Shown: piece after piece, positions 1 through 8,317 of the stretch
Position numbering within the stretch: position 1 is the first letter of the stretch
How the letters are laid out: the number at the start of each line of letters is the position of its first letter
Source: JAHIKV01 sp965195225
GTDB taxonomy: Bacteria; Planctomycetota; Planctomycetia; Pirellulales; Thermoguttaceae
DNA length: 64,000 bases
Direction: 5' to 3'
NCBI GenBank assembly: GCA_965195225.1
Contig: CBDAFL010000057.1
Location: 1-64,000 of the forward strand
Position numbers and translations under genes: made by a program
Notes under the pieces: generated by a model
What the model saw: only the letters and a program-made list of their open reading frames with translations
Told to the model about the DNA's origin: nothing
The model's database searches: none

Positions 1-488
1 TAGACCCATCTGTTGCGCTCCTTCACATTGGAAAAAGTTTCCAAAACTTACAAAGGAAGCGCAACAGATTTCAAAAAACCTAACAAGCCCAGTTTGCCAA
101 AATTATTGGGTTTTCATCAGACCACCCCCGGCCCCTCTCCCGGAAGGAGAGGGGAGACTTCGCCGGGACGCAGCCCTCACCCCCGGCCCCTCTCCCGGAA
201 GGAGAGGGGAGAATGCCGGGATGTAATCCGGCCAATGAGAGCGGACAGAGCGTCCGGGCAGTGTGTCCCCGTGCAGAGCACGGGAACAAGGGGATGGCTG
301 ATCGCCGACCGCCGTCAATCCACCAGAGTTCGTATTGGTGAATCCGGCCGGTTGTGATAATGTACGAACCCCGCTGGAGAACCGAAGGGAAAAAGGGGAC
401 AGGTCCAATTTGTGCCAAGCACTCTGCGGGCCGTTCCGGCAAATTGGACCAGTCCCCTTTTTCCAGGCCGACAAGGAAGGAGGCCGAG
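1..488. repeat. Intergenic region with two palindromic repeat families
   Basis: I see no convincing gene here. Two near-identical copies of a 33-bp palindromic repeat (core CTCTCCCGGAAGGAGAGGGG) lie at 125-157 and 180-212. A degenerate third copy is at 37721-37748. A second hairpin has arms at about 389-411 and 440-463 (core GGGGAC..GTCCAATTTG and its complement). It resembles the GGGGACAGTCCC hairpins seen at 36978, 40894 and 52653. Between them, 244-290 carries a GAGCGTCC..GTGCAGAGCACGGGAAC motif that recurs at 5868 and 25218. The region ends with the ribosome binding site of the next gene. Confidence 0.7.
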
Positions 489-1004
489 ATGCAGATCGAC
501 CAAAGACAGGAGGTTCGGGTCCATATCCGCTGGATGATCCGCCGCGACATGCCAGAGGTGATGGCCATCGAGGCCGGCGGATTCGAGTTTCCCTGGTGCG
601 AGGACGATTTCATCCGCTGCCTGCGTCAGCGCAATTGCATCGGCATGGTGGCCGAGCACGAAGACCGGGTGGCAGGCTTCATGATTTACGAGCTGCACAA
701 GGCCCGAATCCACGTGTTGAACTTCGCCGTGGGCGATGACTATCGGCGGCGCGGCGTGGGTAGCCAGATGGTCGCCAAGCTGATCGCAAAGCTCTCCTCA
801 CAGCGCCGCAGACGCTTGTCGCTCGAAGTGCGCGAGACGAATCTGGCCGCGCAGTTGTTTTTCCGCGAGAACGGTTTCCGTGCCGTTTCGGTGTTGCGCA
901 GCTATTATGCCGACTCGCCGGAAGACGCCTACATCATGCAGTATCGCTACCGGCCCGAGCGGCAGTTCGTCGAGGCAGACTACGCCAGACGAATGGCGGG
1001 GTAA
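489..1004 (+). CDS. rimI: RimI-like GNAT N-acetyltransferase
   Basis: A 171-residue GNAT-fold acetyltransferase, most like RimI, which acetylates the N-terminal alanine of ribosomal protein S18 in the cytoplasm. The acetyl-CoA binding loop YRRRGVG is at about residues 85-91. It is followed by the strand SLEVRETNLAAQLFF and ENGF near 111-130, both characteristic of RimI. The frame is open upstream, but I start at 489 because AGGAGG sits 6 bases before this ATG. An upstream start would read through the 389-463 hairpin. The stop codon lies at the edge of a long inverted repeat. The exact substrate cannot be fixed from sequence, because other RimI-like enzymes acetylate different proteins. Confidence 0.85.
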   Translation: MQIDQRQEVRVHIRWMIRRDMPEVMAIEAGGFEFPWCEDDFIRCLRQRNCIGMVAEHEDRVAGFMIYELHKARIHVLNFAVGDDYRRRGVGSQMVAKLIAKLSSQRRRRLSLEVRETNLAAQLFFRENGFRAVSVLRSYYADSPEDAYIMQYRYRPERQFVEADYARRMAG

Positions 1005-1101
1005 AGAGAGGAAGGATGAAGGATGAGGGATGAAGGATGAATTAAGAGACGTTTAATGTCTTCGACCATTCATCCTTCATCCCTCATCCCTCATCCTTCC
1101 T
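1005..1101. terminator. Heptamer inverted repeat between convergent genes
   Basis: Degenerate 7-bp units (GGATGAA / GGATGAG) run from about 1007 to 1043 and their complement from about 1067 to 1101, with a loop of about 25 bases. The arms start and end with GTAAAG / CTTTAC, so the stop codons of rimI and of the opposing phosphoesterase lie at the two outer edges. In RNA this would make a long stem on either strand, so a bidirectional terminator role is likely. It also belongs to the heptamer-array set described in the findings. Confidence 0.65.
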
Positions 1102-1578
1102 TTACAGCGGAATCTCGGTCACTTCTAGCGACGGCAATTCCACGACGGCCATCGAGGGGTTTTGAGTGCGCGCTAGCGCGCCGGGATTTATGACCAGGGT
1201 GCGGCCTTCGCGGCTGCTGGAGAAGACATGCGTGTGGCCGTGGCAGACCAGATCCCAGTCTCCCGAGTGGATCGTATGGTGCAGCAGTTTCACGTCGTGG
1301 CCGTGCAGGAAGGCGACCCGCGTCCCTGCCACTTCCAACGTGCCGAGTTGATCGTGGAGGGTGTGTTCCGGTTCGACCAGCGCTTCGCGCAATCGGTCGG
1401 GATCGTCCATGTTGCCGTGGACAAAATGGATTTTTCGTCCCTTCAGCAAGGGGACGACCTCCAGTCCGACGTCGCCGCAGTGGATGGTCAGTTCCACGCC
1501 TAATCGGTCAAGGTTGCCGAGTGCTTGTCGAGTGGGCGTCACTTCGTCGTGCGAGTCGCTGATCACGCCAATCTTCAT
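1102..1578 (-). CDS. YfcE/MJ0936-type metallophosphoesterase
   Basis: A 158-residue calcineurin-like phosphoesterase of the YfcE/MJ0936 family, usually active on phosphodiesters with two metal ions. Metal-ligand motifs are all visible: DSH at residues 8-10, GD at 35-36, GN at 55-56, HGHD in the middle and CHGHTH near the C-terminus, followed by NPGAL. The frame stays open to 1797, but the family begins at MKIGVISDSH, so I start at 1578. Upstream residues would be unlike the family and overlap the start of plsC. The physiological substrate is unknown. Confidence 0.85.
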   Translation of the reverse strand: MKIGVISDSHDEVTPTRQALGNLDRLGVELTIHCGDVGLEVVPLLKGRKIHFVHGNMDDPDRLREALVEPEHTLHDQLGTLEVAGTRVAFLHGHDVKLLHHTIHSGDWDLVCHGHTHVFSSSREGRTLVINPGALARTQNPSMAVVELPSLEVTEIPL

Positions 1579-1663
1579 CAGACGGTCCTGGGTGCTCGAT
1601 TCTTGGTTGTCGGTCTCGTGAAAATGGGGGTCGCAAGGTAGAATAGGGGTAGGAGAGTCACCC

Positions 1664-2434
1664 ATGTTATCGACCGAAACGGGGGATATCATTGCCTTAT
1701 GCGTGCTGGCGGCGTTAGGTTCGTCGTTGGCGGGTCGGATTATGTTGATGATGCGGAGATCGCCGATTTCACCCCTGCAATCTTTCCTATTTGCCATAAA
1801 CTACACCGTGGTACGGGTTCTTTGGCGAACGAACATTCGCGGCCGTCTGCCACCGCTTCGGTCCGATCAGGGCGTGGTGATCGTTTGTAATCATCGTTGC
1901 CCGCTGGATCCTTCGTTCATCGCGTCGACCGGTCCCCGGGTGATCCACTGGATGGTGGCCCGCGAATATTGTGAATATCCATTGTTCCGAAGACTACTGA
2001 AAGTTTGTGGGGCTATTCCCGTAATGCGCGGGGGAACCGGCGCCGGCGGCACGAAAGCGGCCATCCGCCTGCTCGAGCAGGGAGAATTGGTGGGGCTATT
2101 TCCCGAAGGCCGCATCAACACCACCTCGCGGCTGCTGTTGCCCGGCCGGTCGGGCGTGGCGTTGATCGCGCTGAAGGCCCGAGCGCTGGTGGTGCCCTGC
2201 TACATCGACGGCTCGCCGTACGACGGCACGACGCTCGGCTGTCTGCTGATGCCTGCCCGCGTGCGGTTGGTGATCGGCCCTCCGATCGACCTGTCGCGGT
2301 ATTACGGCCGCGAGGGCGAGCGGGACGTGCTCGATGAGTTGACCCGCCACTTCCTTTGCGCCATTGCGCAACTGGCGGGCGAACCCGACTATCAACCCGA
2401 ATTGGCCGGCCGGTCATCAAATAATACTGTGTAG
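1664..2434 (+). CDS. plsC: 1-acyl-sn-glycerol-3-phosphate acyltransferase
   Basis: A 256-residue membrane-associated acyltransferase that should transfer an acyl chain to the sn-2 position of lysophosphatidate in phospholipid synthesis. The catalytic HX4D motif is NHRCPLD (H77, D82) and the glycerol-phosphate binding motif is FPEGR (about 146-150). A hydrophobic segment near residues 9-30 probably anchors it. AGGAG lies about a dozen bases before the ATG. The start region overlaps the untranslated side of the divergent phosphoesterase. The last residues (SSNNTV) run up to the repeat at 2431, so the C-terminus may have been altered by it. Confidence 0.87.
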   Translation: MLSTETGDIIALCVLAALGSSLAGRIMLMMRRSPISPLQSFLFAINYTVVRVLWRTNIRGRLPPLRSDQGVVIVCNHRCPLDPSFIASTGPRVIHWMVAREYCEYPLFRRLLKVCGAIPVMRGGTGAGGTKAAIRLLEQGELVGLFPEGRINTTSRLLLPGRSGVALIALKARALVVPCYIDGSPYDGTTLGCLLMPARVRLVIGPPIDLSRYYGREGERDVLDELTRHFLCAIAQLAGEPDYQPELAGRSSNNTV

Positions 2435-2513
2435 GGCGGGTCAAGCGAATCGCGGCCCCACCAATAACCACGTAAAAGCATGGTGGGACCGCGCTTCGCT
2501 TGTCCCACCCTAC
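2431..2513. repeat. Palindromic repeat, 33-bp arms
   Basis: GTAGGGCGGGTCAAGCG... at 2431-2463 is matched by its near-complement ending ...CCCACCCTAC at 2480-2513. It fills almost the whole gap between plsC and mntP and overlaps the plsC stop codon. It could act as a terminator, but its shape is that of a mobile palindromic repeat. Confidence 0.6.
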
Positions 2514-2541
2514 ATGGCGTCGCCACCTACAATAGTGAGCA

Positions 2542-3108
2542 ATGACGGAACTCAACTGGCTTAGTTTGCTGGGAATCGCGGTCGGTCTGGCGATGGACGC
2601 TTTCGCGGTGTCGATCGCGGTGGGGCTGACGCTGGAGTCGGTCACTCCGCGGCACGTCTTCCGCCTCGCGTTCCACTTCGGTCTGTTCCAGTTCCTGATG
2701 CCGATCGTCGGCTGGCTGGCCGGCGAACAAGTGGCCGCCTACATCGGCGAATACGACCATTGGGCGGCGTTCGCGCTGTTGGGATACGTCGGTGGCAAAA
2801 TGCTCTGGGAGGCAGGGCATGAAAAACGGGCCAGACCCAACCGCGATCCGACCCGCGGCCCGACGCTGATCCTGCTCTCGGTGGCCACCAGCATCGACGC
2901 GCTGGCGGTCGGCCTGTCGATGGCTTTTGTGGGGGTCACGGTCTGGATACCCAGCGTGGTGATCGGAATCGTGGCCGCCGCGATGACCGCGATCGGCATT
3001 TCGCTGAGCAATCGGATCGGCTCGCGCTGGGGTCGCTGGGCCGAGGCCGCCGGTGGAATCATCCTGATCCTGATCGGCCTGAGAGTGCTGATCAGCCACC
3101 TCACATAA
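2542..3108 (+). CDS. mntP: MntP-family manganese efflux pump
   Basis: A 188-residue inner-membrane protein with six predicted hydrophobic segments in two homologous halves, the layout of MntP (DUF204), which exports Mn2+. The repeated acidic motifs AMDAFAVSIAVG (near residue 17) and SIDALAVGLSMAF (near residue 117) are the conserved pair needed for transport in this family. No Mn-responsive yybP-ykoY riboswitch is recognisable upstream, where the palindromic repeat at 2431-2513 lies. Length is typical of the family. Confidence 0.88.
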   Translation: MTELNWLSLLGIAVGLAMDAFAVSIAVGLTLESVTPRHVFRLAFHFGLFQFLMPIVGWLAGEQVAAYIGEYDHWAAFALLGYVGGKMLWEAGHEKRARPNRDPTRGPTLILLSVATSIDALAVGLSMAFVGVTVWIPSVVIGIVAAAMTAIGISLSNRIGSRWGRWAEAAGGIILILIGLRVLISHLT

Positions 3109-3258
3109 CCCCCCCTCTTCCTCCCCAAAAGCGGTGCCCTGCCCCCTTTCTTGTGTTTTCGTGTTGAAAACCGGCGGAGTTCCGCCCCATTATCTTAGAG
3201 GCAAGGACGCAGGGCCAATTACACTGGTAGGTAGGGTCTCTTCAAAGAGGGTGGCAGC

Positions 3259-3780
3259 ATGTCGGAACGACAACTTCCCGAGTCGTTCGTCCGCGCTTTG
3301 CTCGATTGCCAGGACGCCATGCGCGCTTATGTCACGGCCCTGGTTCTCGACCCATCCGAGGCCGACGACGTGGTGCAACAGGCCAACGTCGTGCTCTGCC
3401 GCCAGGCCGACGAGTTCCCGACGATCAAGAATTTCACGGCCTGGGCGTGTCGGATCGCCTATTTCGAGGTGCTCTCCTGCCGCAAGCGCCACCGGCGCGA
3501 CCGGCTGCTGTTCGACGACGAGTTACTGGCGATGGTTGCCCAGAGCATGATGCGGTTGGTCGAGGACGTGGGCCCGCGCAAACAGTTTCTGGACCTCTGC
3601 TTGGCGGAGTTGTCGGAGAGCCAGCGGGAAATGATCCTCAAACGATATGGCCCCGAAGGCGATATCCAGGCGATGGCCGCCGAATTGGGACGCCCGATCG
3701 GGTCGGTACAGCAATCGCTCTACCGCATACGCCTTAAGCTGCTGGAGTGTGTTCGTCGCAAGATGGAGGGCGAGCCATGA
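3259..3780 (+). CDS. ECF-type RNA polymerase sigma factor
   Basis: A 173-residue sigma-70 family factor of the ECF class (Rhodopirellula/Verrucomicrobium subfamily). Region 2 covers about residues 8-85, with the linker-type sequence PSEADDVVQQANVVL. Region 4 covers about 112-168, with a helix-turn-helix in IQAMAAELGRPIGSVQQSLY. It should direct RNA polymerase to a small regulon when released. Its stop codon overlaps the start codon of the FecR-type gene (ATGA at 3777-3780), so the two are translationally coupled. That pairing strongly suggests the neighbour is its anti-sigma regulator. Confidence 0.9.
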   Translation: MSERQLPESFVRALLDCQDAMRAYVTALVLDPSEADDVVQQANVVLCRQADEFPTIKNFTAWACRIAYFEVLSCRKRHRRDRLLFDDELLAMVAQSMMRLVEDVGPRKQFLDLCLAELSESQREMILKRYGPEGDIQAMAAELGRPIGSVQQSLYRIRLKLLECVRRKMEGEP

Positions 3781-5750
3781 ACGCCGAAGGCGATCGCACG
3801 CCCCCTCAGGATCGGATGTTTCAACTCCTCTCGGCCGAGGCCGACGGGTGGCTGGATACCGACGAGCGGCGGGAGTTGTTGGAATTGCTGCGCCGCGACC
3901 CGCAGGCCAGAGCGGCCTACGCCGAGCAAGCGATCCTCCACTCGCTGTTGTTCTACAAGGCTCGTTGTGGAGAGGAGCGAGGGGCGGGGGACCAGCGACG
4001 AGGGATGGCCGGTTTACCGGCCATTGATCTTCCCGTTGGCACGGCAGTTGAACTGCCGTCAGGCCAATGGCCCCAAACCCCGAACCCCGAACCCCGAACC
4101 CCTTCACTACCCACTACCCACTACCCACTACCCACTTCCGACTTTGTCGGCAGTTGGGCGTTCTCCTACATGGTCGCCACGGTAATCATGGGCGTGGCGA
4201 TACTGGGGTTTTGGGCATACGAAATCACCCATCACCAACATATCGCCGAAGCGCCGTCGCAGTCGGCACCGTCGGAAGCCATGCCGGAGATGGTGTTTGT
4301 CGGCCGCATCACCGGAATGGTCGATGTTAAATGGTCGGACGATCCCCGCTACCTGCCGCCGCCGGGGTTCGCCCACGTTCCTTTGGGCCGAAAATACATC
4401 CTCTCTTCCGGGCTGTTGGAAATCACCTACGACTCCGGCGCGAAGGTCATCCTTCAAGGCCCTTGTACCTACGAAGCGGAATCCACCGCCGGCGGCTATC
4501 TCGCGCTGGGAAAACTAACAGCAAGAGTGAAGGCGGTTAAAGGAAAAGGTTCAAGGTCCAAGGTTCAAGGTTCAAGGTCCAAGGCCGAGCCTTCATCCTT
4601 CATCCTTCATCCTTCATCCTTATTTTCCGTCCGTACTCCCACCGCCGTCGTCACCGACCTGGGCACCGAGTTTGGCGTGGAAGTTGACGAGTCGGGCGTT
4701 ACCGAGTCGCACGTCTTCCGCGGCTCGGTGAGGGTGGCGGTGTTGGCCACCGGTGAAAATGGAGGGGCTGGGCGCGAGGTGATTTTGCGCGAGAACGAAT
4801 CGGCCCGGGTGCAACACGGCGAGGACGCCGAGAACCCACTGGTCATTGTGCGCGGTCTGGCCGACACGGCCTCGTTCGTCCGAGCGGGACAACTTGCGCA
4901 GGTGGTCGAGGAGCGGCGGCGGCTAGGGCCGCTGCGCCGCTGGCAAGCCTTCAGCGAAGAACTGCGGAAGCGAGATGACCTGCTGGCGTACTATGATTTT
5001 CAGCCCGACGAAAAGGACCGCTCGGTACTGCGGAACCGGGCGGCGACGGGCGCGGCCCTGGACGGCCGCATCGAGAACGCGCCCTGGGTGTCGGGCCGCT
5101 TTCCGGACAAGTATGCCTTGCAGTTCGGCAAGCCCGGCAGCGGCGTCCGCGTCAACATACCCGTCGAGTGCAAACGATTGACGGTGGCCGCCTGGGTGAA
5201 GCTCGATCGTCTGTCGGCGAGATACCTCAGCGGTCTGCTGATGTCGGACGCTTGGATCAGGAGCGACCCGAACACGTACTGCGCAGGCCGAATCGCCTGG
5301 CAAATATGCAACGATGGCAGGGTTTCCTTTTGCTTGGACAACTGGAATGACAATACGATCTCCTGGTCCGTGCTCGACAACACCAGGGTACTCGACCATT
5401 GGCGGCACTTTGCCGTGGTTTACGTTTACGACCCCGAGGCGAGCCGCGTGACCTTCTATCTCGATGGCGAACACGTAGGCAAAGGGGACATGACCACCAT
5501 CGCTCACCCGACGATGGCGGCAAAAATCGGATCGGCCATGATCGGTGCGTGGGATTCACAGGGGGCTGGCGGCCTGGACGACGTCGCGGGCGACCGCCGG
5601 AGTCTCCACGGCGCCATCGACGAAATGATCATCTTTCGCTCGGCGCTTTCGCCGGACGAAATCCGCCAACTCTTCATGCGCAGCGGGGGGCTTCCGCCGT
5701 CGAGAAGGGCGCGGCAACCGCAACCGAAAAGAAAGGAGAGCAGCCCATGA
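3777..5750 (+). CDS. FecR-LamG membrane anti-sigma protein
   Basis: A 657-residue protein coupled to the sigma gene by an ATGA overlap. Order of parts: a cytoplasmic N-terminal anti-sigma region (about 1-65), a repeat-derived linker (about 66-120), a transmembrane helix (about 122-148), a FecR domain (about 175-370, with TPTAVVTDLGTEFGVEV), and a LamG/concanavalin-like domain (about 420-625). The planctomycete family normally senses an envelope signal and releases the sigma factor. Three in-frame repeat-derived stretches are present: nucleotides 3970-4005, 4039-4135 and 4548-4621. The last splits the FecR domain between TARV and FSVRTPT, exactly where relatives run straight on. Translation through all three is open, so the protein is probably still made. 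Confidence 0.85.
   Translation: MNAEGDRTPPQDRMFQLLSAEADGWLDTDERRELLELLRRDPQARAAYAEQAILHSLLFYKARCGEERGAGDQRRGMAGLPAIDLPVGTAVELPSGQWPQTPNPEPRTPSLPTTHYPLPTSDFVGSWAFSYMVATVIMGVAILGFWAYEITHHQHIAEAPSQSAPSEAMPEMVFVGRITGMVDVKWSDDPRYLPPPGFAHVPLGRKYILSSGLLEITYDSGAKVILQGPCTYEAESTAGGYLALGKLTARVKAVKGKGSRSKVQGSRSKAEPSSFILHPSSLFSVRTPTAVVTDLGTEFGVEVDESGVTESHVFRGSVRVAVLATGENGGAGREVILRENESARVQHGEDAENPLVIVRGLADTASFVRAGQLAQVVEERRRLGPLRRWQAFSEELRKRDDLLAYYDFQPDEKDRSVLRNRAATGAALDGRIENAPWVSGRFPDKYALQFGKPGSGVRVNIPVECKRLTVAAWVKLDRLSARYLSGLLMSDAWIRSDPNTYCAGRIAWQICNDGRVSFCLDNWNDNTISWSVLDNTRVLDHWRHFAVVYVYDPEASRVTFYLDGEHVGKGDMTTIAHPTMAAKIGSAMIGAWDSQGAGGLDDVAGDRRSLHGAIDEMIIFRSALSPDEIRQLFMRSGGLPPSRRARQPQPKRKESSP
3970..4135. 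repeat. In-frame heptamer arrays and a small palindrome in the FecR gene
   Basis: 3970-4005 is a degenerate 7-bp array (GAGGGGC / GGGGGAC type), the reverse complement of the array at 25281-25329. 4039-4064 is a short palindrome (GGCAGTTGAACTGCC), like the one at 5799. 4074-4102 is an ACCCCGA array and 4105-4135 a CTACCCA array. All lie inside the open reading frame and encode the low-complexity linker before the transmembrane helix. Confidence 0.75.
4548..4621. repeat. In-frame heptamer arrays in the FecR domain
   Basis: GGTTCAA / GGTCCAA units (4548-4584) are followed after five bases by CCTTCAT units (4590-4621). The second unit type is the complement of that at 1007-1043. They encode RSKVQGSRSKAEPSSFILHP, which has no counterpart in ordinary FecR domains. 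Confidence 0.75.
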
Positions 5751-6000
5751 ATGGTCCGTAGAGTCAATGTAGTCCGCACACGCCGTGTGCGGACCATCGT
5801 TGGGGTGGCAGTTGCACTGCCACCCCAGGGGCGACAGTACAACTGTCGCCCCAACGAGAGGTGTCAACGGACGCGGAGCGTCCAGCCAGTGCGTTCCCAC
5901 GCAGAGCGTGGGAACGAGAAATGTGTTGCTTTGTTTCGAGTGTTCCTGTCGTTTGAGTTGTTCACGTTTTTTAGTCACAACTGTTTTTAGGAGATTTGTC
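5751..6000. repeat. Cluster of palindromic repeats
   Basis: No gene is seen. Three palindromes follow each other: AGTCCGCACACG..GTGCGGACC at about 5771-5795, two short hairpins of the GGTGGCAGTTGCACTGCCACC type at 5799-5854, and a GACGCGGAGCGTCC..TTCCCACGCAGAGCGTGGGAAC element at 5868-5918. The last has a close copy at 25218-25268, and half-copies at 46039-46070 and within 11054-11089. The final 80 bases before the next gene are AT-richer and may hold its promoter. Confidence 0.65.
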
Positions 6001-6774
6001 ATGAGATCGCACATTTTATGTGTATTGGCCGTTGCGGCCATTTGTGTTGTCGCGGTTGCATCGGCCCAGGCCGCGACTATTAGCGTCGGCGCTTTGGACA
6101 GCGCCACACTGGGGGATTGGCGCACCGCGGCGCCCGACGGCGACTTGAAATACGGCACCGACGGCTATGTCATGTTCTACTACGCGCAGGCACTTCAGCA
6201 GTCGTATTTGGTAACACGTTCCCCAAACTACAATCCGGCCACACAGGATCTTGCGGCCCTCCCCGGGTATGTTAGCAGCTACGCGGTGCCGACCTACACT
6301 GGGGCCGACGGTGGAACGTACGGAGCCGACATGTATATGACTCCGCAACACCCGACGTTGCTTACCAAGCCGGCGACGAACCACGTCTACAGGGACGAGG
6401 GCAACCCGGAGGTCCAAACCTTCACGATGCAGGCAAACCAGCACTTCAAGTTGGGGCTGTATCTTGGCCACGAGTTCGGTGCGATGTATCCCACCTGGAC
6501 AGCGTTCCAAACCTACACTGTCGCCGGAAGCCTTGGCGGGAGTGCTACGTCTACGAATATCAACCTACCCGCCGGGCAATGGCAGATTTTCGACGTGACC
6601 GCGGCGGCCGGGGAAATCATCACGGTTAGCGCTCAGAATCTCGTTTCGACGGGCGGCGGTATAGGCGGTATATCAATCATGGCGTTTGATCCCATTCCCG
6701 AGCCGGGTACGCTGGTGCTGCTGGCCACCGGCTTGGTCGGCTTGCTCTGCTACGCATGGAGGAAGCGGAAGTAA
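6001..6774 (+). CDS. PEP-CTERM sorting domain protein
   Basis: A 257-residue secreted protein. It has an N-terminal signal peptide (cleavage likely after ASAQA, about residue 23), a beta-rich middle of unknown function, and a C-terminal PEP-CTERM signal: PIPEPGTLVLLATG, a short hydrophobic helix, then the basic tail RKRK. Such tails are recognised by an exosortase. I start at 6001 because AGGAG lies just upstream and a proper signal peptide follows, although the frame is open to 5785. The middle domain resembles generic planctomycete and verrucomicrobial PEP-CTERM proteins, and I recognise no enzyme motif. Confidence 0.85.
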   Translation: MRSHILCVLAVAAICVVAVASAQAATISVGALDSATLGDWRTAAPDGDLKYGTDGYVMFYYAQALQQSYLVTRSPNYNPATQDLAALPGYVSSYAVPTYTGADGGTYGADMYMTPQHPTLLTKPATNHVYRDEGNPEVQTFTMQANQHFKLGLYLGHEFGAMYPTWTAFQTYTVAGSLGGSATSTNINLPAGQWQIFDVTAAAGEIITVSAQNLVSTGGGIGGISIMAFDPIPEPGTLVLLATGLVGLLCYAWRKRK

Positions 6775-7231
6775 CGGAAAAATGGTGGATGGCGGATGGT
6801 GGATGTGTCCGAAGGGGCGCGTCCGCCATCCTAAATCCGCCGTCCCACGTTTCTTGCCCCGAAGGGACACGGGTTCACCCAGCCCAGGGCACCGCCCTGG
6901 GTATGGTGGATGTGGGCAAACATTTGTCGTGGCGTGCCGTGCGCGGTCGGTCCAACGGTTCGATGCGTATCGACCGGTTGGCCCTTTGGGCCGAACCGGG
7001 CGCGGTGTTTCCCATGATCCCAGGGCGTTGCCCTGGGCTGGGAGAACGCGGGGCCTTCGGCCCAGTGATTTCGGGCTTTCGCGTTTTCGTGGTGAAAGAA
7101 AGAAAAAATCATGATCTCAAATCCACCATCCAAAATCGGCGCGCGGCGGGCAAGCCCGCCGGCTGAACGAGACTTCCTCTCATTCACTATTCACTATCCA
7201 CTATCCGCTAACCACTCGCGCCTTTACGTTA
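6775..7231. other. Intergenic region with palindromes and a heptamer array
   Basis: No convincing gene. The segment has GC-rich palindromic pieces, for example CCCAGGGCACCGCCCTGGG near 6884 and CCCAGGGCGTTGCCCTGGGCTGGG near 7019. It also has a CACTATT / CACTATC heptamer array at about 7183-7214. Just after the array, the frame of the next gene already encodes the end of a type IV pilin leader (RAFTLVGLL) without a start codon before it. Confidence 0.55.
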
Positions 7232-8242
7232 GTGGGGCTTTTGGTGGTCATCACGATCATCGGCATCCTTGCCGTCGCAACCGGGGCCGCTACAGACACA
7301 ATGTTGGCGGCCGAGCCGGCACGCCCCCAACTGATCAAGCTCCCATTGGCCTATTGGACCGGAATGGAAAATTCGCCGGTGATCTACGACGGCCGGCCGT
7401 TGCTGGTGCTAAACCACCGGGATGACTCGAAAGGCTTTCACGACCGGTACGCCGCCAGCATGTATCAGTACATCGTGGACTTGCGGACCGGCCGGCACAT
7501 CGCGGAGCTTGGAAAGGGCCATTCCGCCGTCAAAGCGTTTGTGGACGGAAAGCGGCTCCACGTGTTCGTCACTGAGGCGACGAACTACGAGTGGTTCAAG
7601 GACATGTATGACTTCTGGTCGGACGATCTGAAGACGTGGCATCGCGAGTTGGTCATCAAGCGGGAAGGCGAGGAGAGAACTGTCTTGAATGGCTCGGTTT
7701 GCCGCGACGATCACGGGTTCTTAATGGCCTACGTGTCGATCGTTGACAGCTTACCCCGTTTCAAATTTGCCCGATCCAAGGATCTGGTCCATTGGGAGAA
7801 AGTGCCGGAGCTTGTGTTTGCCGGTCAGTCGGGCAAACAGTACAGCAATACTCCGGCCATCCGCTACTTCGCGCCCTACTACTACGTAATCTACTACACA
7901 AGCGTGGACGAGACGGGCCGCATGGTCCCGATGGAGAAGTCTTTCCGCTTTGCGTCCTTCGTGGCGCGGTCGAAAGATCTGGTCACATGGCAATTAAGCC
8001 CCATGAACCCCATGCTCCAACCGGGGCCAGGCGAGGGAATCAATAACTCGGATGTCGATTTAATGGAGTTTGAGGGCAACACGTACTTGTTCTACGCCAC
8101 GGGCACGCAGACGGCTACCGGCTGGGGTGCCGTGCGCGCCGCGATCTATCTCGGGCCGATGAAGGAGTTCTTCGAGAGCTGGTTTCCCGAAGGGGCAAAA
8201 ATGGAGGAAGTGACGACGCGCCGGGCGAAACACTCACCGTGA
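7232..8242 (+). CDS. GH43/GH32-like beta-propeller protein with pilin-leader remnant
   Basis: About 336 residues. From residue 30 on it resembles five-bladed propeller glycosidases of the GH43/GH32 superfamily: repeated ARSKDLVHWEKV / ARSKDLVTWQLS blade motifs, and acidic residues in NHRDD and NSDVD. It may act on arabinan-, xylan- or fructan-like sugars, but the substrate is not evident. The N-terminus is odd: upstream codons plus the start give FTLVGLLVVITIIGIL. This is the type IV pilin/DUF1559 leader with the usual glutamate at +5 replaced by glycine. The start used here is GTG at 7232. No ATG precedes it in frame after the heptamer array, so the true start is uncertain. Confidence 0.6.
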   Translation: MGLLVVITIIGILAVATGAATDTMLAAEPARPQLIKLPLAYWTGMENSPVIYDGRPLLVLNHRDDSKGFHDRYAASMYQYIVDLRTGRHIAELGKGHSAVKAFVDGKRLHVFVTEATNYEWFKDMYDFWSDDLKTWHRELVIKREGEERTVLNGSVCRDDHGFLMAYVSIVDSLPRFKFARSKDLVHWEKVPELVFAGQSGKQYSNTPAIRYFAPYYYVIYYTSVDETGRMVPMEKSFRFASFVARSKDLVTWQLSPMNPMLQPGPGEGINNSDVDLMEFEGNTYLFYATGTQTATGWGAVRAAIYLGPMKEFFESWFPEGAKMEEVTTRRAKHSP

Positions 8243-8317
8243 CGAGGGCCGATTCCGCGGGCGACAAACTTCCGCTTTACTAACAGGCATCTCCCTAAAC
8301 TGCCAAGGAACCATCCT

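Noticed and set aside
125..212. Two 33-bp palindromic repeats as a minimal CRISPR
   Set aside because: Only two copies with 22 bases between, and the same repeat occurs alone at 37721. It is a dispersed palindromic repeat.
80..713. Minus-strand frames covering the first repeats and rimI
   Set aside because: They read through palindromic repeats and the reverse of rimI, with no domain or start signal.
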